A stretch of 64,000 bases of DNA from Streptomyces sp. NBC_00442 (GCF_036014195.1 NZ_CP107918.1:6510001-6574000); one strand, 5' to 3'; shown: positions 8,994 through 22,080, numbered from the stretch's first letter. Notes: generated by a model not told the origin, from the sequence alone. Translations and numbers: made by a program.

Positions 8994-9007
8994 GCGATCT
9001 CCTTGAG

Positions 9008-9026
9008 TAAGGTGAGCCTAACCTAA
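9008..9026. promoter_or_regulatory. DtxR/DmdR1-type iron box
   Basis: TAAGGTGAGCCTAACCTAA matches the palindromic DtxR-family operator TTAGGTGAGCCTAACCTAA at 18 of 19 positions. It lies between the divergent DUF2470 gene (start 8993) and rpsD (start 9051). On the minus strand it contains TAGGCT, a good -10, so binding would block transcription of the DUF2470 gene. It could also touch the rpsD promoter. Confidence 0.85.
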
Positions 9027-9050
9027 CCCAACCATGGAGGTTTGGAGAAC

Positions 9051-9665
9051 GTGCCTAACCAGTCGCGTCCCAAGGTCAAGAAGTCCCGTGCGCTCGGCAT
9101 CGCGCTGACGCCGAAGGCCGTCAAGTACTTCGAGGCCCGCCCCTACCCGCCGGGCGAGCACGGCCGTGGCCGCAAGCAGAACTCGGACTACAAGGTCCGT
9201 CTGCTCGAGAAGCAGCGTCTGCGCGCCCAGTACGACATCAGCGAGCGCCAGATGGCGCGCGCCTACGACCGCGCCAAGAAGGCCGAAGGCAAGACGGGCG
9301 AGGCGCTGGTCGTCGAGCTCGAGCGCCGCCTCGACGCGCTGGTCCTGCGTTCGGGCATCGCCCGCACCATCTACCAGGCCCGCCAGATGGTCGTGCACGG
9401 TCACATCCAGGTCAACGGTGGCAAGGTCGACAAGCCGTCGTTCCGCGTCCGTCCCGACGACGTCGTGACGGTCCGCGAGCGCAGCCGCGAGAAGGTCCCC
9501 TTCCAGGTCGCCCGCGAGGGTGGCTACGCCGGCGAGGGCGAGACCCCGCGCTACCTCCAGGTGAACCTGAAGGCCCTGGCCTTCCGCCTGGACCGCGACC
9601 CGAACCGCAAGGAAATCCCGGTCATCTGCGACGAGCAGCTCGTCGTCGAGTACTACGCCCGCTGA
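9051..9665 (+). CDS. rpsD: 30S ribosomal protein S4, cysteine-free type
   Basis: 204 aa starting at GTG ([16 protein letters not shown]) with GGAGG upstream; an in-frame TTG nine bases earlier is less likely. S4 binds 16S rRNA to start small-subunit assembly. The S4 RNA-binding domain is visible in [20 protein letters not shown] and [14 protein letters not shown]. The N-terminal region has none of the four cysteines that hold zinc in the other S4 type, so this is the zinc-independent (C-minus) form. It is a lone ribosomal gene between an iron-controlled gene and a STAND ATPase. The assignment is certain. Confidence 0.97.
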   Translation: MPNQSRPKVKKSRALGIALTPKAVKYFEARPYPPGEHGRGRKQNSDYKVRLLEKQRLRAQYDISERQMARAYDRAKKAEGKTGEALVVELERRLDALVLRSGIARTIYQARQMVVHGHIQVNGGKVDKPSFRVRPDDVVTVRERSREKVPFQVAREGGYAGEGETPRYLQVNLKALAFRLDRDPNRKEIPVICDEQLVVEYYAR

Positions 9666-9686
9666 TCACGGCGTAATACCGGAGCC

Positions 9687-11870
9687 TCAGCGCTTCAGCC
9701 CGCCGTCCCCCCGCTCCACACGGAGCGGGAGGCGGCGGGCTTCCGCATGTCCGGCCCCGTCGTGCGGCTGCGTCCCGTCGTGCGGCTGCGCCTCCTGGTG
9801 CGGCGCCAACTCCCGTGCCCCGTCGGCCTCCTGGCCGCTCCCCAGCGCACGCGCCACCGCCGTCCCCGCCTCGATCCGCGAGCCCCGGCGCCGGTGCTCC
9901 TCGTACGCCCGGTCGCCCAGGCGCTCCCTCGTACGCTCCTCGCACAGCACGTGCGCGGCGTAGAAGTAGGCCGAGCCGAACAGGGGCAGGCCCACCGACG
10001 GCCAGATCCGCTCGGCCGCGCCCTGGAGCACGGCCGCCTCCACCGGATCCCCGGTGTCCACGGCGACGAGCGCCAGCATCTCCAGGGTGAGCACCGTGCC
10101 CACCAGGTCGTGGAAGGCATGGCTCACGGAGAGGGTCTCCCGCAGCAGCCGGCGCGCCCCGTCCGGGTCGCCGCCCACCCAGGCCGCGTAGCCGAGGACG
10201 TACTGCGCATAGGCGCGGGTCCAGCGCTCCCCGTGGTCGTCGCACACCTCCACGACCTGCTCGCACACCGCCACCGCCTCGTCGAGCCGGCCCCGGAACC
10301 CCACCGCCATCGCCATCTCGACCTGGCCCATCAGCACATTGCTGTTGAGCTCCCCGACCTCCTCGTACCCGGCGAGCGCGGCACGCAGCAGCTCCTCGGC
10401 GCGCGGCATGTCGTCGGTGACCAGGGCCAGACACCCCGAGCGGTGCACGGCGTACGCCGCCGCCACCACGTCGCCGCGCAGCTCGGCCTCCTCGCGGCAC
10501 TCCTGCAACGCGGCGATCGCCGCCACCGCGTCGCCCTGGAGCACCGCCACATAGCCGAGCACCCACAAGGCCTTCAGGCGCGAACTGTCGTGCTCGCTCT
10601 CGGCGTCCAGGACCTGCGTCAGCCAGTGCCGTCCCTCCGCCAGCCGCCCGCAGCCGACCCAGCAGAACCACAGCGTGCCCGCCAGATACTGGGCCAGGTG
10701 CGTGTCCTCGGGCGAGGTCAGCGAGAACTCCATCGCGGCCCGCAGATTGGGCAGTTCGCCCTCCACCCGGGTCGCGACCTCGGTCTGGCGGGGACTGAAC
10801 CAGTCCAGCTCGCACCAGGTGGCGAGCCCCAGGTACCAGTCGCGATGACGTCGGTGGAGACGCTCGGCGTCCCCCGTCTCGGCAAGCCACTCGGCGCCGT
10901 ACTCGCGGACCGTGTCCAGCAGGCGGTAGCGCACGCCGCCCGCGCCGTCCTCACGCACCACGAGCGACTGGTCGATCAGCTCGCCGAGCACGTCGAGCAC
11001 CTCCTCCTGCGGAAGATCGGCGCCCACGCAGATGTACTCGACGGCCTCCAGATCGAAGGTGCCCGCGAACACCGAGAGCCGCGCCCACAGCAGTCGCTGC
11101 GCCGCCGTGCACAGCTCATGGCTCCAGCCGATGGTCGTCCGCAGCGTCCGGTGGCGGGGGAGCGCGCCCCGCCCGCCGCCCGTGAGCAGCCGGAACCGGT
11201 CGTCGAGACGGCGAAGGAGCTGCTCCACCGAGAGCGCGCCGAGCCGGCCCGCCGCCAGTTCGAGGGCGAGCGGGATCCCGTCGAGCCGGCGGCACAGCTC
11301 GGCGGCCGCCGTCTCGTGACCCTCGGCCGGCCGCTCGCCGGCCCGCGCGGCCGCCGCGCGCTCGGCGAAAAGCGCCAGCGCGTCCGCGTCGTCCAGCGGG
11401 GCCAGCGTGAACACCTGCTCGCCGTCGATCCGCAGCGGCAGCCGCCCCGCGGCGAGCACCCGCAAACCCGGGCAGCCGCGCATGAGTTCCCGCACGAGCT
11501 CGGCGCAGGCGTCCACCAACTGCTCGAACCCGTCGACCACCAGCAGGAGTTCGCGCTCCGCGAGATGGTCGAGCAGCAGATGGCGCGGAGCTCGCGCCGT
11601 GCGGTCGGCGAGACCGAGGGCCTCGACGACGGCATGGTCGAGCAGCCCGGGATCGTTGAGACAGGACAGCTCGACCAGCCGGACGCCGTCGCAGTACCGT
11701 TCCTGCTCGGCCGCGGTGGCCGCCGCCCGCAGCGCGAGCCGGGTCTTGCCGACGCCGCCGACGCCGGTCACCGTCACCATGCGCGCATCGCGGAGCAGAC
11801 GGTCGAGACGGGCCAGGTCTCGGTCTCGCCCGACGAAGCGGTTCAACTCTGCGGGCAGATGGGAGCGCAT
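9687..11870 (-). CDS. STAND-type NB-ARC ATPase with TPR-like C-terminus, no DNA-binding domain
   Basis: 727 aa from ATG (MRSHLPAELNRFVGRDRDLA). The RFVGR box and Walker A GVGGVGKT (36–43), Walker B LLLVVDGFE (108–116), and the helical block LPRHRTLRTTIGWSHELC place it with the AfsR/LAL-type signal-transduction ATPases. Everything after about residue 400 is Ala/Leu-rich helical repeats, as in TPR sensor regions. Unlike AfsR or LAL regulators it has neither an N-terminal SARP/winged-helix domain nor a C-terminal LuxR HTH. The C-terminus ends in a Gln/His/Gly-rich tail. It probably acts as a nucleotide-dependent switch through protein partners; the ligand is unknown. It converges on rpsD. Confidence 0.85.
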   Translation of the reverse strand: MRSHLPAELNRFVGRDRDLARLDRLLRDARMVTVTGVGGVGKTRLALRAAATAAEQERYCDGVRLVELSCLNDPGLLDHAVVEALGLADRTARAPRHLLLDHLAERELLLVVDGFEQLVDACAELVRELMRGCPGLRVLAAGRLPLRIDGEQVFTLAPLDDADALALFAERAAAARAGERPAEGHETAAAELCRRLDGIPLALELAAGRLGALSVEQLLRRLDDRFRLLTGGGRGALPRHRTLRTTIGWSHELCTAAQRLLWARLSVFAGTFDLEAVEYICVGADLPQEEVLDVLGELIDQSLVVREDGAGGVRYRLLDTVREYGAEWLAETGDAERLHRRHRDWYLGLATWCELDWFSPRQTEVATRVEGELPNLRAAMEFSLTSPEDTHLAQYLAGTLWFCWVGCGRLAEGRHWLTQVLDAESEHDSSRLKALWVLGYVAVLQGDAVAAIAALQECREEAELRGDVVAAAYAVHRSGCLALVTDDMPRAEELLRAALAGYEEVGELNSNVLMGQVEMAMAVGFRGRLDEAVAVCEQVVEVCDDHGERWTRAYAQYVLGYAAWVGGDPDGARRLLRETLSVSHAFHDLVGTVLTLEMLALVAVDTGDPVEAAVLQGAAERIWPSVGLPLFGSAYFYAAHVLCEERTRERLGDRAYEEHRRRGSRIEAGTAVARALGSGQEADGARELAPHQEAQPHDGTQPHDGAGHAEARRLPLRVERGDGGLKR
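9697..9741. terminator. Hairpin terminator for rpsD inside the 3' end of the ATPase gene
   Basis: Nested stems AGCCCGCCG (9697–9705) with 9733–9741 and CCCGCTCC (9710–9717) with 9722–9729 enclose an ACAC loop. It lies 32 bp past the rpsD stop and within the last codons of the convergent gene. Confidence 0.65.
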
Positions 11871-12037
11871 GGAACACGCAGCGTACTCAAGGGTATGCAC
11901 TGCGTACAATCGGCTTGGGCAACTCCGCTTGTGGCGGGCCGGGATGCGGTAGGGGAAGCGATCCTCGGCGCGATAGGCTCACAGGGCTGTATTTTTCGAG
12001 GTTTTCGAGTTCCGACAGGTTGCGGGGAGCGGTGCAA

Positions 12038-12478
12038 GTGTCCGGTGGTGAGGTGGCCGGGATCCTGGTGGCCGTCTTCTGGGCGATCCTGGTGTCCTTC
12101 CTCGCGGTCGTTCTCGTGAGGCTGGCCCAGACGCTGAAGGCGACGACCCGCCTGGTCGCGGACGTGACCGACCAGGCGATCCCCCTGCTCGCGGACGCCT
12201 CCACCGCGGTGCGCTCCGCCCAGACCCAGCTGGCCCGGGTCGACGCCATCGCCTCGGACGTCCAAGAGGTCACCTCCAACGCGTCCGCGCTGTCCACCAC
12301 CGTCGCCTCCACCTTCGGGGGGCCGCTGGTGAAGGTGGCCGCCTTCGGATACGGAGTGCGCCGCGCGCTCGGCCGCAAGGGCGCCGAACCCGCCGACCCG
12401 CAGGCTCGGCAGGGCCGGCGAACCGTGATCGTCGGGCGGACCGTGCCGTCCGCACGGCGCTCCAAGCGAAAGGGCTGA
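12038..12478 (+). CDS. DUF948 family membrane protein
   Basis: 146 aa from GTG (MSGGEVAGILVAVFWAIL), behind GGGGAG with 8-nt spacing; the open frame extends upstream but lacks a start with a ribosome site. One N-terminal membrane helix (about 6–28) is followed by an amphipathic helical region (LAQTLKATTRLVADVTDQAIPLL… SDVQEVTSNASALS) and a basic tail ending RRSKRKG. DUF948 proteins are small membrane proteins with a methyl-accepting-protein-like helix and no known enzyme activity. It is 7 bp from the next gene and apparently in one operon with it and alaS. The function is unknown. Confidence 0.82.
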   Translation: MSGGEVAGILVAVFWAILVSFLAVVLVRLAQTLKATTRLVADVTDQAIPLLADASTAVRSAQTQLARVDAIASDVQEVTSNASALSTTVASTFGGPLVKVAAFGYGVRRALGRKGAEPADPQARQGRRTVIVGRTVPSARRSKRKG

Positions 12479-12485
12479 CGCTTCG

Positions 12486-12827
12486 ATGTTCCGCCGTACG
12501 TTCTGGTTCACCGCGGGCGCGGCCGCCGGAGTCTGGGCCACCACCAAGGTCAACCGGAAGCTGAAACAACTGACGCCCGAGAGCCTGGCCGCGCGCACCG
12601 CCGACAAGGCGGTCGAGGCCGGCCACCGGCTCAAGGACTTCGCCCTCGACATCAAGTCCGGCATGGCGCAGCGCGAGGCCGAACTCAACGACGTCCTGGG
12701 CATCGGCGAGAGCGAGGTGCGCGAACTCCCCGCGCAGCGCCGCCTCGTCGCGATCGAAACCGCGCAAGAGCGGTACAGCAAGCAGCAGTACCCCAAGCAT
12801 TCGTACAACCGGAATGAGGACCACTGA
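12486..12827 (+). CDS. DUF6167-type small membrane protein
   Basis: 113 aa. The N-terminus [21 protein letters not shown] is a short membrane anchor. It is followed by a helical polar part with [20 protein letters not shown] and a C-terminal tail rich in Gln, Lys and His. Its stop overlaps the alaS start by one base (TGATG), so translation is likely coupled. This small protein is regularly found before alaS in Streptomyces, from memory; no function is established. The gene call is good because of its tight spacing, ATG start and TM pattern. Confidence 0.8.
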   Translation: MFRRTFWFTAGAAAGVWATTKVNRKLKQLTPESLAARTADKAVEAGHRLKDFALDIKSGMAQREAELNDVLGIGESEVRELPAQRRLVAIETAQERYSKQQYPKHSYNRNEDH

Positions 12828-15496
12828 TGGAGTCGGCCGAGATTCGCCGCCGCTGGCTGAGCTTCTTCGAGGAGCGCGGGCACACCGTCGTCCCTTCGGC
12901 GTCGCTCATCGCGGACGACCCGACTCTGCTGCTCGTCAACGCGGGCATGGTCCCCTTCAAGCCGTACTTCCTCGGTGAGACCAAGCCGCCCGCCCCGCGC
13001 GCCACCAGCGTGCAGAAGTGCGTGCGCACGCCGGACATCGAAGAGGTCGGCAAGACCACCCGGCACGGCACGTTCTTCCAGATGTGCGGCAACTTCTCCT
13101 TCGGGGACTACTTCAAGGAAGGCGCCATCAAGTACGCCTGGGAGCTGCTCACCGGCTCCGTGGCGGACGGCGGCTACGGCCTGGAGGCCGAGAAGCTCTG
13201 GATCACCGTCTACCTCGACGACGACGAGGCCGAGACGATCTGGCGCGACGTGATCGGCGTGCCCGCCGAGCGCATCCAGCGCCTGGGCAAGAAGGACAAC
13301 TTCTGGTCCATGGGCGTGCCCGGACCGTGCGGGCCCTGCTCCGAGATCAACTACGACCGCGGCCCCGAATTCGGCGTCGAGGGCGGCCCGGCCGTCAACG
13401 ACGAGCGGTACGTGGAGATCTGGAACCTGGTCTTCATGCAGTACGAGCGCGGCGCCGGCGAGAACAAGGAGGACTTCCCGATCCTCGGGGACCTGCCCTC
13501 CAAGAACATCGACACCGGCCTGGGTCTCGAACGCCTCGCGATGATCCTGCAGGGCGTGCAGAACATGTACGAGACCGACACCCTGCGCGTCGTCATGGAC
13601 AAGGCCACCGAGCTGACCGGCGTGCGCTACGGCGACCAGCACACGTCCGACGTCTCGATGCGTGTGGTCGCCGACCACATCCGCACGTCCGTGATGCTCA
13701 TCGGCGACGGTGTGACGCCGGGCAACGAGGGCCGCGGCTATGTGCTGCGCCGCATCATGCGCCGCGCCATCCGCAACATGCGCCTCATGGGCGCCACCGG
13801 TCCGGTCGTGCGGGACCTGATCGACGTCGTGATCAAGACGATGGGCCAGCAGTACCCCGAGCTCGTCACCGACCGCAAGCGCATCGAGACGGTCGCCCTC
13901 GCCGAAGAGGCCGCCTTCCTCAAGGCACTGCGCGGCGGCACCAACATCCTGGACACCGCCATCACCGAGACCAAGGCCACCGGTGGCACGGTCCTGGCCG
14001 GCGACAAGGCGTTCCTGCTCCACGACACCTGGGGCTTCCCCATCGACCTCACCCTGGAAATGGCCGCCGAACAGGGCCTCTCCGTGGACGAGGACGGCTT
14101 CCGCCGCCTGATGAAGCAGCAGCGCGACCAGGCGAAGGCGGATGCCCGCGCCAAGAAGACCGGTCACGCCGACCTGTCCGCCTACCGCGAGGTGGCCGAC
14201 GCCTCCGGCGCCACCGACTTCACCGGATACACCTCCACCGAGAACGAGTCGACCATCGTCGGCCTGCTCGTCGACGGTGTGCCCTCGCCCGCCGCGACCG
14301 AGGGCGACGAGGTCGAGGTCGTCCTCGACCGCAGCCCGTTCTACGCCGAGGGCGGCGGCCAGCTCGCCGACCAGGGCCGCATCAAACTCGACAGCGGCGC
14401 GGTCATCGAGGTCCGCGACGTGCAGAAGCCGGTTCCCGGCGTCCACGTGCACAAGGGTGTCGTCCAGGTCGGCGAGGTGACCGTCGGCGCGTCCGCGTAC
14501 GCCGCCATCGACACCAGGCGTCGCCGCGCGATCGCCCGTGCCCACTCCGCGACGCACCTCACGCACCAGGCGCTGCGCGACGCGCTCGGCCCGACGGCGG
14601 CCCAGGCCGGCTCCGAGAACTCGCCGGGCCGCTTCCGCTTCGACTTCGGTTCGCCCGCCGCCGTTCCCGGCACGGTCCTCACTGACGTCGAGCAGAAGAT
14701 CAACGAGGTCCTCGCCCGCGAGCTCGACGTGCAGGCCGAGGTCATGTCGATCGACGAGGCCAAGAAGCAGGGCGCCATCGCCGAGTTCGGCGAGAAGTAC
14801 GGCGAGCGGGTCCGCGTCGTCACCATCGGCGACTTCTCCAAGGAGCTGTGCGGCGGCACCCACGTCCACAACACCGCCCAGCTCGGCCTGGTCAAGCTGC
14901 TCGGCGAGTCGTCCATCGGCTCCGGTGTGCGCCGCATCGAAGCCCTGGTCGGCGTCGACGCGTACAACTTCCTGGCGCGCGAGCACACGGTCGTCGCCCA
15001 GCTCCAGGAGCTGGTCAAGGGCCGTTCCGAAGAGCTGCCGGAGAAGATCTCGACCATGCTCGGCAAGCTGAAGGACGCCGAGAAGGAGATCGAGAAGTTC
15101 CGCGCGGAGAAGGTGCTCCAGGCCGCGGCCGGTCTCGTCGACTCCGCGAAGGACGTCCGCGGCACCGCTCTCGTCACCGGCCAGGTCCCCGACGGCACCT
15201 CCGCGGACGACCTGCGCAAGTTGGTCCTCGACGTGCGCGGCCGCATCCAGGGCGACCGCCCGGCGGTGGTCGCGCTGTTCACCACGGCCAACGGCCGCCC
15301 GGTCACCGTCATCGCCACCAACGAGGCCGCCCGCGAGCGCGGTCTCAAGGCCGGCGAGCTGGTCCGCACCGCCGCGAAGACCCTCGGCGGCGGGGGCGGC
15401 GGCAAGCCGGACGTCGCCCAGGGCGGCGGCCAGAACCCGGGCGCGATCGGCGACGCCATCGACGCCGTCGAGCGCCAGGTCGCCGAGTCCGCGTGA
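12827..15496 (+). CDS. alaS: Alanyl-tRNA synthetase
   Basis: 889 aa, full length. It charges tRNA-Ala and edits mischarged Ser/Gly. The N-terminus ([23 protein letters not shown]) and the class II catalytic core are followed by the editing domain. The editing zinc site is intact: HSATH in [12 protein letters not shown], and CGGTHVHN. The C-terminal C-Ala part carries the Gly-rich segment [15 protein letters not shown] that contacts tRNA. The start codon overlaps the stop of the preceding small gene; the stop TGA overlaps the ruvX start (TGATG). The three or four genes here form one translational train. Confidence 0.97.
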   Translation: MESAEIRRRWLSFFEERGHTVVPSASLIADDPTLLLVNAGMVPFKPYFLGETKPPAPRATSVQKCVRTPDIEEVGKTTRHGTFFQMCGNFSFGDYFKEGAIKYAWELLTGSVADGGYGLEAEKLWITVYLDDDEAETIWRDVIGVPAERIQRLGKKDNFWSMGVPGPCGPCSEINYDRGPEFGVEGGPAVNDERYVEIWNLVFMQYERGAGENKEDFPILGDLPSKNIDTGLGLERLAMILQGVQNMYETDTLRVVMDKATELTGVRYGDQHTSDVSMRVVADHIRTSVMLIGDGVTPGNEGRGYVLRRIMRRAIRNMRLMGATGPVVRDLIDVVIKTMGQQYPELVTDRKRIETVALAEEAAFLKALRGGTNILDTAITETKATGGTVLAGDKAFLLHDTWGFPIDLTLEMAAEQGLSVDEDGFRRLMKQQRDQAKADARAKKTGHADLSAYREVADASGATDFTGYTSTENESTIVGLLVDGVPSPAATEGDEVEVVLDRSPFYAEGGGQLADQGRIKLDSGAVIEVRDVQKPVPGVHVHKGVVQVGEVTVGASAYAAIDTRRRRAIARAHSATHLTHQALRDALGPTAAQAGSENSPGRFRFDFGSPAAVPGTVLTDVEQKINEVLARELDVQAEVMSIDEAKKQGAIAEFGEKYGERVRVVTIGDFSKELCGGTHVHNTAQLGLVKLLGESSIGSGVRRIEALVGVDAYNFLAREHTVVAQLQELVKGRSEELPEKISTMLGKLKDAEKEIEKFRAEKVLQAAAGLVDSAKDVRGTALVTGQVPDGTSADDLRKLVLDVRGRIQGDRPAVVALFTTANGRPVTVIATNEAARERGLKAGELVRTAAKTLGGGGGGKPDVAQGGGQNPGAIGDAIDAVERQVAESA

Positions 15497-15960
15497 TGCG
15501 CCGAGGACGCCGACTCGCGATCGATGTCGGAGACGCCCGGATCGGGGTCGCCTCGTGCGACCCCGACGGGGTGCTCGCCACGCCGGTGGAGACCGTGCCG
15601 GGACGCGACGTCCCGGCCGCCCACCGGCGGTTGCGGCAGCTGGTCGCGGAGTACGAACCGATCGAGGTGATCGTCGGACTGCCCCGTTCCCTCAACGGGG
15701 GAGAGGGCCCGGCCGCCGCCAAAGTCCGGCGCTTCGCCCAGGAGTTGGCGCGCGGCATCGCCCCGCTCGGGGTCCGGCTCGTCGACGAGCGCATGACCAC
15801 GGTCACCGCGACGCAGGGGCTGCGGGCCTCGGGCGTGAAGGCGAAGAAGGGCAGATCGGTCATCGACCAGGCCGCCGCGGTGATCATCCTCCAGAACGCC
15901 CTTGAGGCCGAACGGGTGTCAGACACGCCTCCGGGCGAAGGCGTCGAAGTGGTTATCTGA
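15496..15960 (+). CDS. ruvX: RuvX/YqgF-family Holliday junction resolvase-like nuclease
   Basis: 154 aa; start ATG overlaps the alaS stop. The RNase H-like fold is marked by AIDVGDARIGVAS, GLPRSLNGGEGP and LVDERMTTVTA, which hold the acidic residues. In E. coli YqgF is needed for pre-16S rRNA processing, and a junction-resolving role was proposed from the fold; the true role in Streptomyces is not settled. The alaS–ruvX–mltG order is widespread in actinobacteria. It is followed by a gap of about 100 bp before mltG. Confidence 0.92.
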   Translation: MRRGRRLAIDVGDARIGVASCDPDGVLATPVETVPGRDVPAAHRRLRQLVAEYEPIEVIVGLPRSLNGGEGPAAAKVRRFAQELARGIAPLGVRLVDERMTTVTATQGLRASGVKAKKGRSVIDQAAAVIILQNALEAERVSDTPPGEGVEVVI

Positions 15961-16061
15961 TCGCGATACGGTAACGTTCCGGCCGATGCGGAGGCATTCG
16001 AACAGTCGCCGCACAGCAAAAGAGGCGGACCGTCCGGATGCCTCGCGGCTCTAGGGGACCG

Positions 16062-17804
16062 ATGACTGAGTATGGCCGGGGCGCAGGCTCCGAACCGTGG
16101 CACCCAGAGGATCCCCTCTTCGGGGACCAGGGGTGGGGAGCGCAGCAGGCTGCCTCCGGTCAGGCTCTGCACGCCGGCCAGGACGAGCAGTACCAGCAGC
16201 AGGCCCAGCAGCCGTACTACCCGCAGCAGACACAGGACCCGTACGGGCAGCAGCAGTACGCCGAGGCGCAGCCCCAGCAGCAGTACCAGCAGGGCTACGC
16301 CGAGCAGTTCCAGCAGGGCTACCCGCAGCAGCAGTATCCGGACCAGTACGCCGCTCAGCCGCAGCAGCCCCAGCAGCCCCAGCAGTACAGCGGTGGCTGG
16401 GACACGGTCACCGGCGAGCAGGCCGCCATGCCGTACGCGGGCCAGCAGCCCGACCCCTACCACAACGGCTACGCCGGTGAGGGCCACGATCCGTACGGGA
16501 CGCCCGAGGCGTACCCGCCGCCGCAGCCGCCCGGCCAGCGCCAGGCTCCCGTCGTGCCCGAGGTGCCGGAGCAGGGCCACGAGTGGGACGCCGAACCGCA
16601 GGAGGAGCGCCACCCGTTCTTCACCGGTGTTGACGACAGCGAACGCGAAAACGACGACCCGGGCGAGTCCCGCCGGGCCGCCGGCGGTGGCGGTGGCCGC
16701 GACCGGCGGAGCAAGACCAAGAAGAAGGGCAAGAGCGGACGGGCCTGCCTGGTTCTCGCGGTGATCTTCGCCATCGGCGCCGGCGGCATTGGCTACGTGG
16801 GCTACGACTTTTACGAGAAGAAGTTCGGCGCGGCGCCCGACTACGTGGGTGAGGGCAGCGCAGAGACGGTCACCATCGAGGTTCCGTCCGGCGCGGGCGG
16901 CTCCGAGATCGGCCAGCTCCTCAAGCAGGCCGGTGTCGTCAAGAGCATCGACGCCTTCGTCCAGGCCCAGAACGACGACCCCAAGGGCAAGACGATCCAG
17001 GCCGGCGCCTACACGCTGAAGAAGGGCATGTCGGCGGCGAACGCGATCAAGCTGATGCTCAACCCGAGCAGCAGGAACTCGCTCATCATTCCCGAAGGCA
17101 AACGCAATGCCTGGGTCTACGGGGAGATCGACAAGCGGCTCGGCCTGGCCGAGGGCACGACCAAGGGCATCGCGCTCAAGAACGCCGACAGCATGGGTCT
17201 GCCCGACTGGGCCAAGGGCCACAAGAACGTCAAGGACCCGCTGGAAGGATTCCTCTTCCCGGCGAGCTACCCGGTCGCCAAGGGCATGAAGCCCGAGGAC
17301 GTGCTGAAGAAGATGGTCAACCGGGCCGCCTCCGAGTACGGCAAGCAGGACCTGGCCGCCGAGGCCAAGAAGCTCAAGCTGGACGGCCCCTGGCAGCTCG
17401 TCACCGTCGCCAGCCTCGTGCAGGCCGAGGGCAAGACGCCGGACGACTTCCGCAAGATGGCCGAAGTGGTCTACAACCGCCTCAAGCCGGACAACTACCA
17501 GACCAACCAGAAGCTCCAGTTCGACTCGGCGTACAACTACCTCACCAACCAGAGCAACATCAAGATCGGCCTGTCCGAGATCAACAGCAACCCGGACCCG
17601 TACAACACCTACAAGTGGCGGGGTCTGACGCCCGGACCGATCGGCAACCCCGGCACCGAGGCGATGGCCGCCGCGCTGGACCCGACGAAGGACGGCTGGC
17701 TGTACTTCGTGGCCACCGACGGCGTCCACAAGACCGAATTCGCCAAGACGCTGGCCGAGTTCAACAAGCTGAAGGAAGAGTTCAATGCCCAGTCCGGCCA
17801 GTGA
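16062..17804 (+). CDS. mltG: Endolytic murein transglycosylase MltG with long Gln/Tyr-rich cytoplasmic N-terminus
   Basis: 580 aa, much longer than the roughly 340-aa E. coli enzyme because residues 1–225 form a cytoplasmic low-complexity tail. That tail is rich in Gln, Tyr and Pro (PYYPQQ, DPYGQQQY, PQQPQQPQQY). A membrane helix follows at about 228–248, then the LysM-like and YceG domains. The probable catalytic Glu is E456 in ASLVQAEGKTPDDF. MltG cleaves nascent glycan strands to set their length. ATG 16062 was chosen over 16038 because AGGGGA stands just upstream. It overlaps aroE by 20 bp. Confidence 0.93.
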   Translation: MTEYGRGAGSEPWHPEDPLFGDQGWGAQQAASGQALHAGQDEQYQQQAQQPYYPQQTQDPYGQQQYAEAQPQQQYQQGYAEQFQQGYPQQQYPDQYAAQPQQPQQPQQYSGGWDTVTGEQAAMPYAGQQPDPYHNGYAGEGHDPYGTPEAYPPPQPPGQRQAPVVPEVPEQGHEWDAEPQEERHPFFTGVDDSERENDDPGESRRAAGGGGGRDRRSKTKKKGKSGRACLVLAVIFAIGAGGIGYVGYDFYEKKFGAAPDYVGEGSAETVTIEVPSGAGGSEIGQLLKQAGVVKSIDAFVQAQNDDPKGKTIQAGAYTLKKGMSAANAIKLMLNPSSRNSLIIPEGKRNAWVYGEIDKRLGLAEGTTKGIALKNADSMGLPDWAKGHKNVKDPLEGFLFPASYPVAKGMKPEDVLKKMVNRAASEYGKQDLAAEAKKLKLDGPWQLVTVASLVQAEGKTPDDFRKMAEVVYNRLKPDNYQTNQKLQFDSAYNYLTNQSNIKIGLSEINSNPDPYNTYKWRGLTPGPIGNPGTEAMAAALDPTKDGWLYFVATDGVHKTEFAKTLAEFNKLKEEFNAQSGQ

Positions 17805-18627
17805 GGGCGCGCGGCGCGCCGCCGTCCTCGGGTCGCCCATCGCGCACTCGCTCTCCCCGGTCCTGCACCGGGCCGCGTATGCCGAACTCGGCCTCGGTCA
17901 CTGGTCGTACGACCGCTTCGAGGTGGACGAGGCCGGGCTTGCCGGCTTCGTCGCGGGGCTCGACGCGTCCTGGGCCGGGCTCTCCCTCACGATGCCGCTG
18001 AAGAGGGCGATCATCCCGCTGCTCGACGCGGTGAGCGCGACCGCCGCATCCGTCGAGGCGGTCAACACCGTCGTCTTCACGGACGACGGCCGCCGCCTCG
18101 GTGACAACACCGACATCCCGGGCATGATCGCGGCCCTGGAGGAGCGCGGAGTGACCCGGGTCGAGTCCGCCGCCGTCCTCGGTGCGGGCGCGACCGCGTC
18201 CTCGGCGCTCGCCGCCCTCGCCCGGATCTGCACCGGTCCCGTCACCGCGTACGTACGCAGTGAGGCGCGGGCCGCGGAGATGCGCGGCTGGGGCGAACGG
18301 CTGGGCGTCGACGTCCGCACCGCCGACTGGTCGCGCGCGGCGGAAGCCTTCGAGGCTCCGCTCGTCGTCGCCACCACCCCGGCCGGCACCACCGACGCCC
18401 TGGCCCCGGCCGTCCCCGAGCGGGTCGGCACCCTCTTCGACGTCTTGTACGACCCCTGGCCGACGGCGCTCGCGGCCGCCTGGTCGGGGCGCGGGGGAGC
18501 CGTCGTCGGCGGCCTCGACCTCCTCGTGCACCAGGCCGTGCTCCAGGTCGAGCAGATGACGGGCTGCGCCACGGCTCCGCTGGAAGCGATGCGCAAGGCG
18601 GGCGAAGCGGCACTGACACACCGCTGA
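17785..18627 (+). CDS. aroE: Shikimate dehydrogenase
   Basis: 280 aa. Reduces 3-dehydroshikimate to shikimate with NADPH. Substrate-binding SLSP (22–25) and the catalytic pair Lys73 (SLTMPLKRAI) and Asp110 (DNTDIPG) are present, as is the dinucleotide-binding turn GAGATASSAL. The gene overlaps the end of mltG, so it is translated from the same mRNA. The rest of the shikimate pathway follows after a gap of about 200 bp. Confidence 0.94.
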   Translation: MPSPASEGARRAAVLGSPIAHSLSPVLHRAAYAELGLGHWSYDRFEVDEAGLAGFVAGLDASWAGLSLTMPLKRAIIPLLDAVSATAASVEAVNTVVFTDDGRRLGDNTDIPGMIAALEERGVTRVESAAVLGAGATASSALAALARICTGPVTAYVRSEARAAEMRGWGERLGVDVRTADWSRAAEAFEAPLVVATTPAGTTDALAPAVPERVGTLFDVLYDPWPTALAAAWSGRGGAVVGGLDLLVHQAVLQVEQMTGCATAPLEAMRKAGEAALTHR

Positions 18628-18824
18628 CGGCCCCGAGGCGGGGCGGCATGGGGAACGACCAGCGGGAATGGGTCCCGCGCCCGGCTCCGCCCCAGTCCGC
18701 CAGCTGGACCGGGGCCCGGCCCACCGTCCCGGACGTGGGAGGATCAGGGGTGGCGGGCCAGGGCCGCGCATCCTGGACGCGCCAGCCGTAGAAGTACCAG
18801 GACGCGCGAGCATGAGGAGCACCG

Positions 18825-22064
<3,240 letters not shown>

Positions 22065-22080
22065 CGGGCACGGGTGGCGC

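Noticed and set aside
9042..9050. TTG start for rpsD nine bases upstream
   Set aside because: GGAGG and spacing favour the GTG at 9051, and the resulting N-terminus MPNQSRPK fits S4.
11843..14986. 1047-codon minus-strand open frame opposite alaS
   Set aside because: Shadow of alaS, low-complexity product, no start signal.
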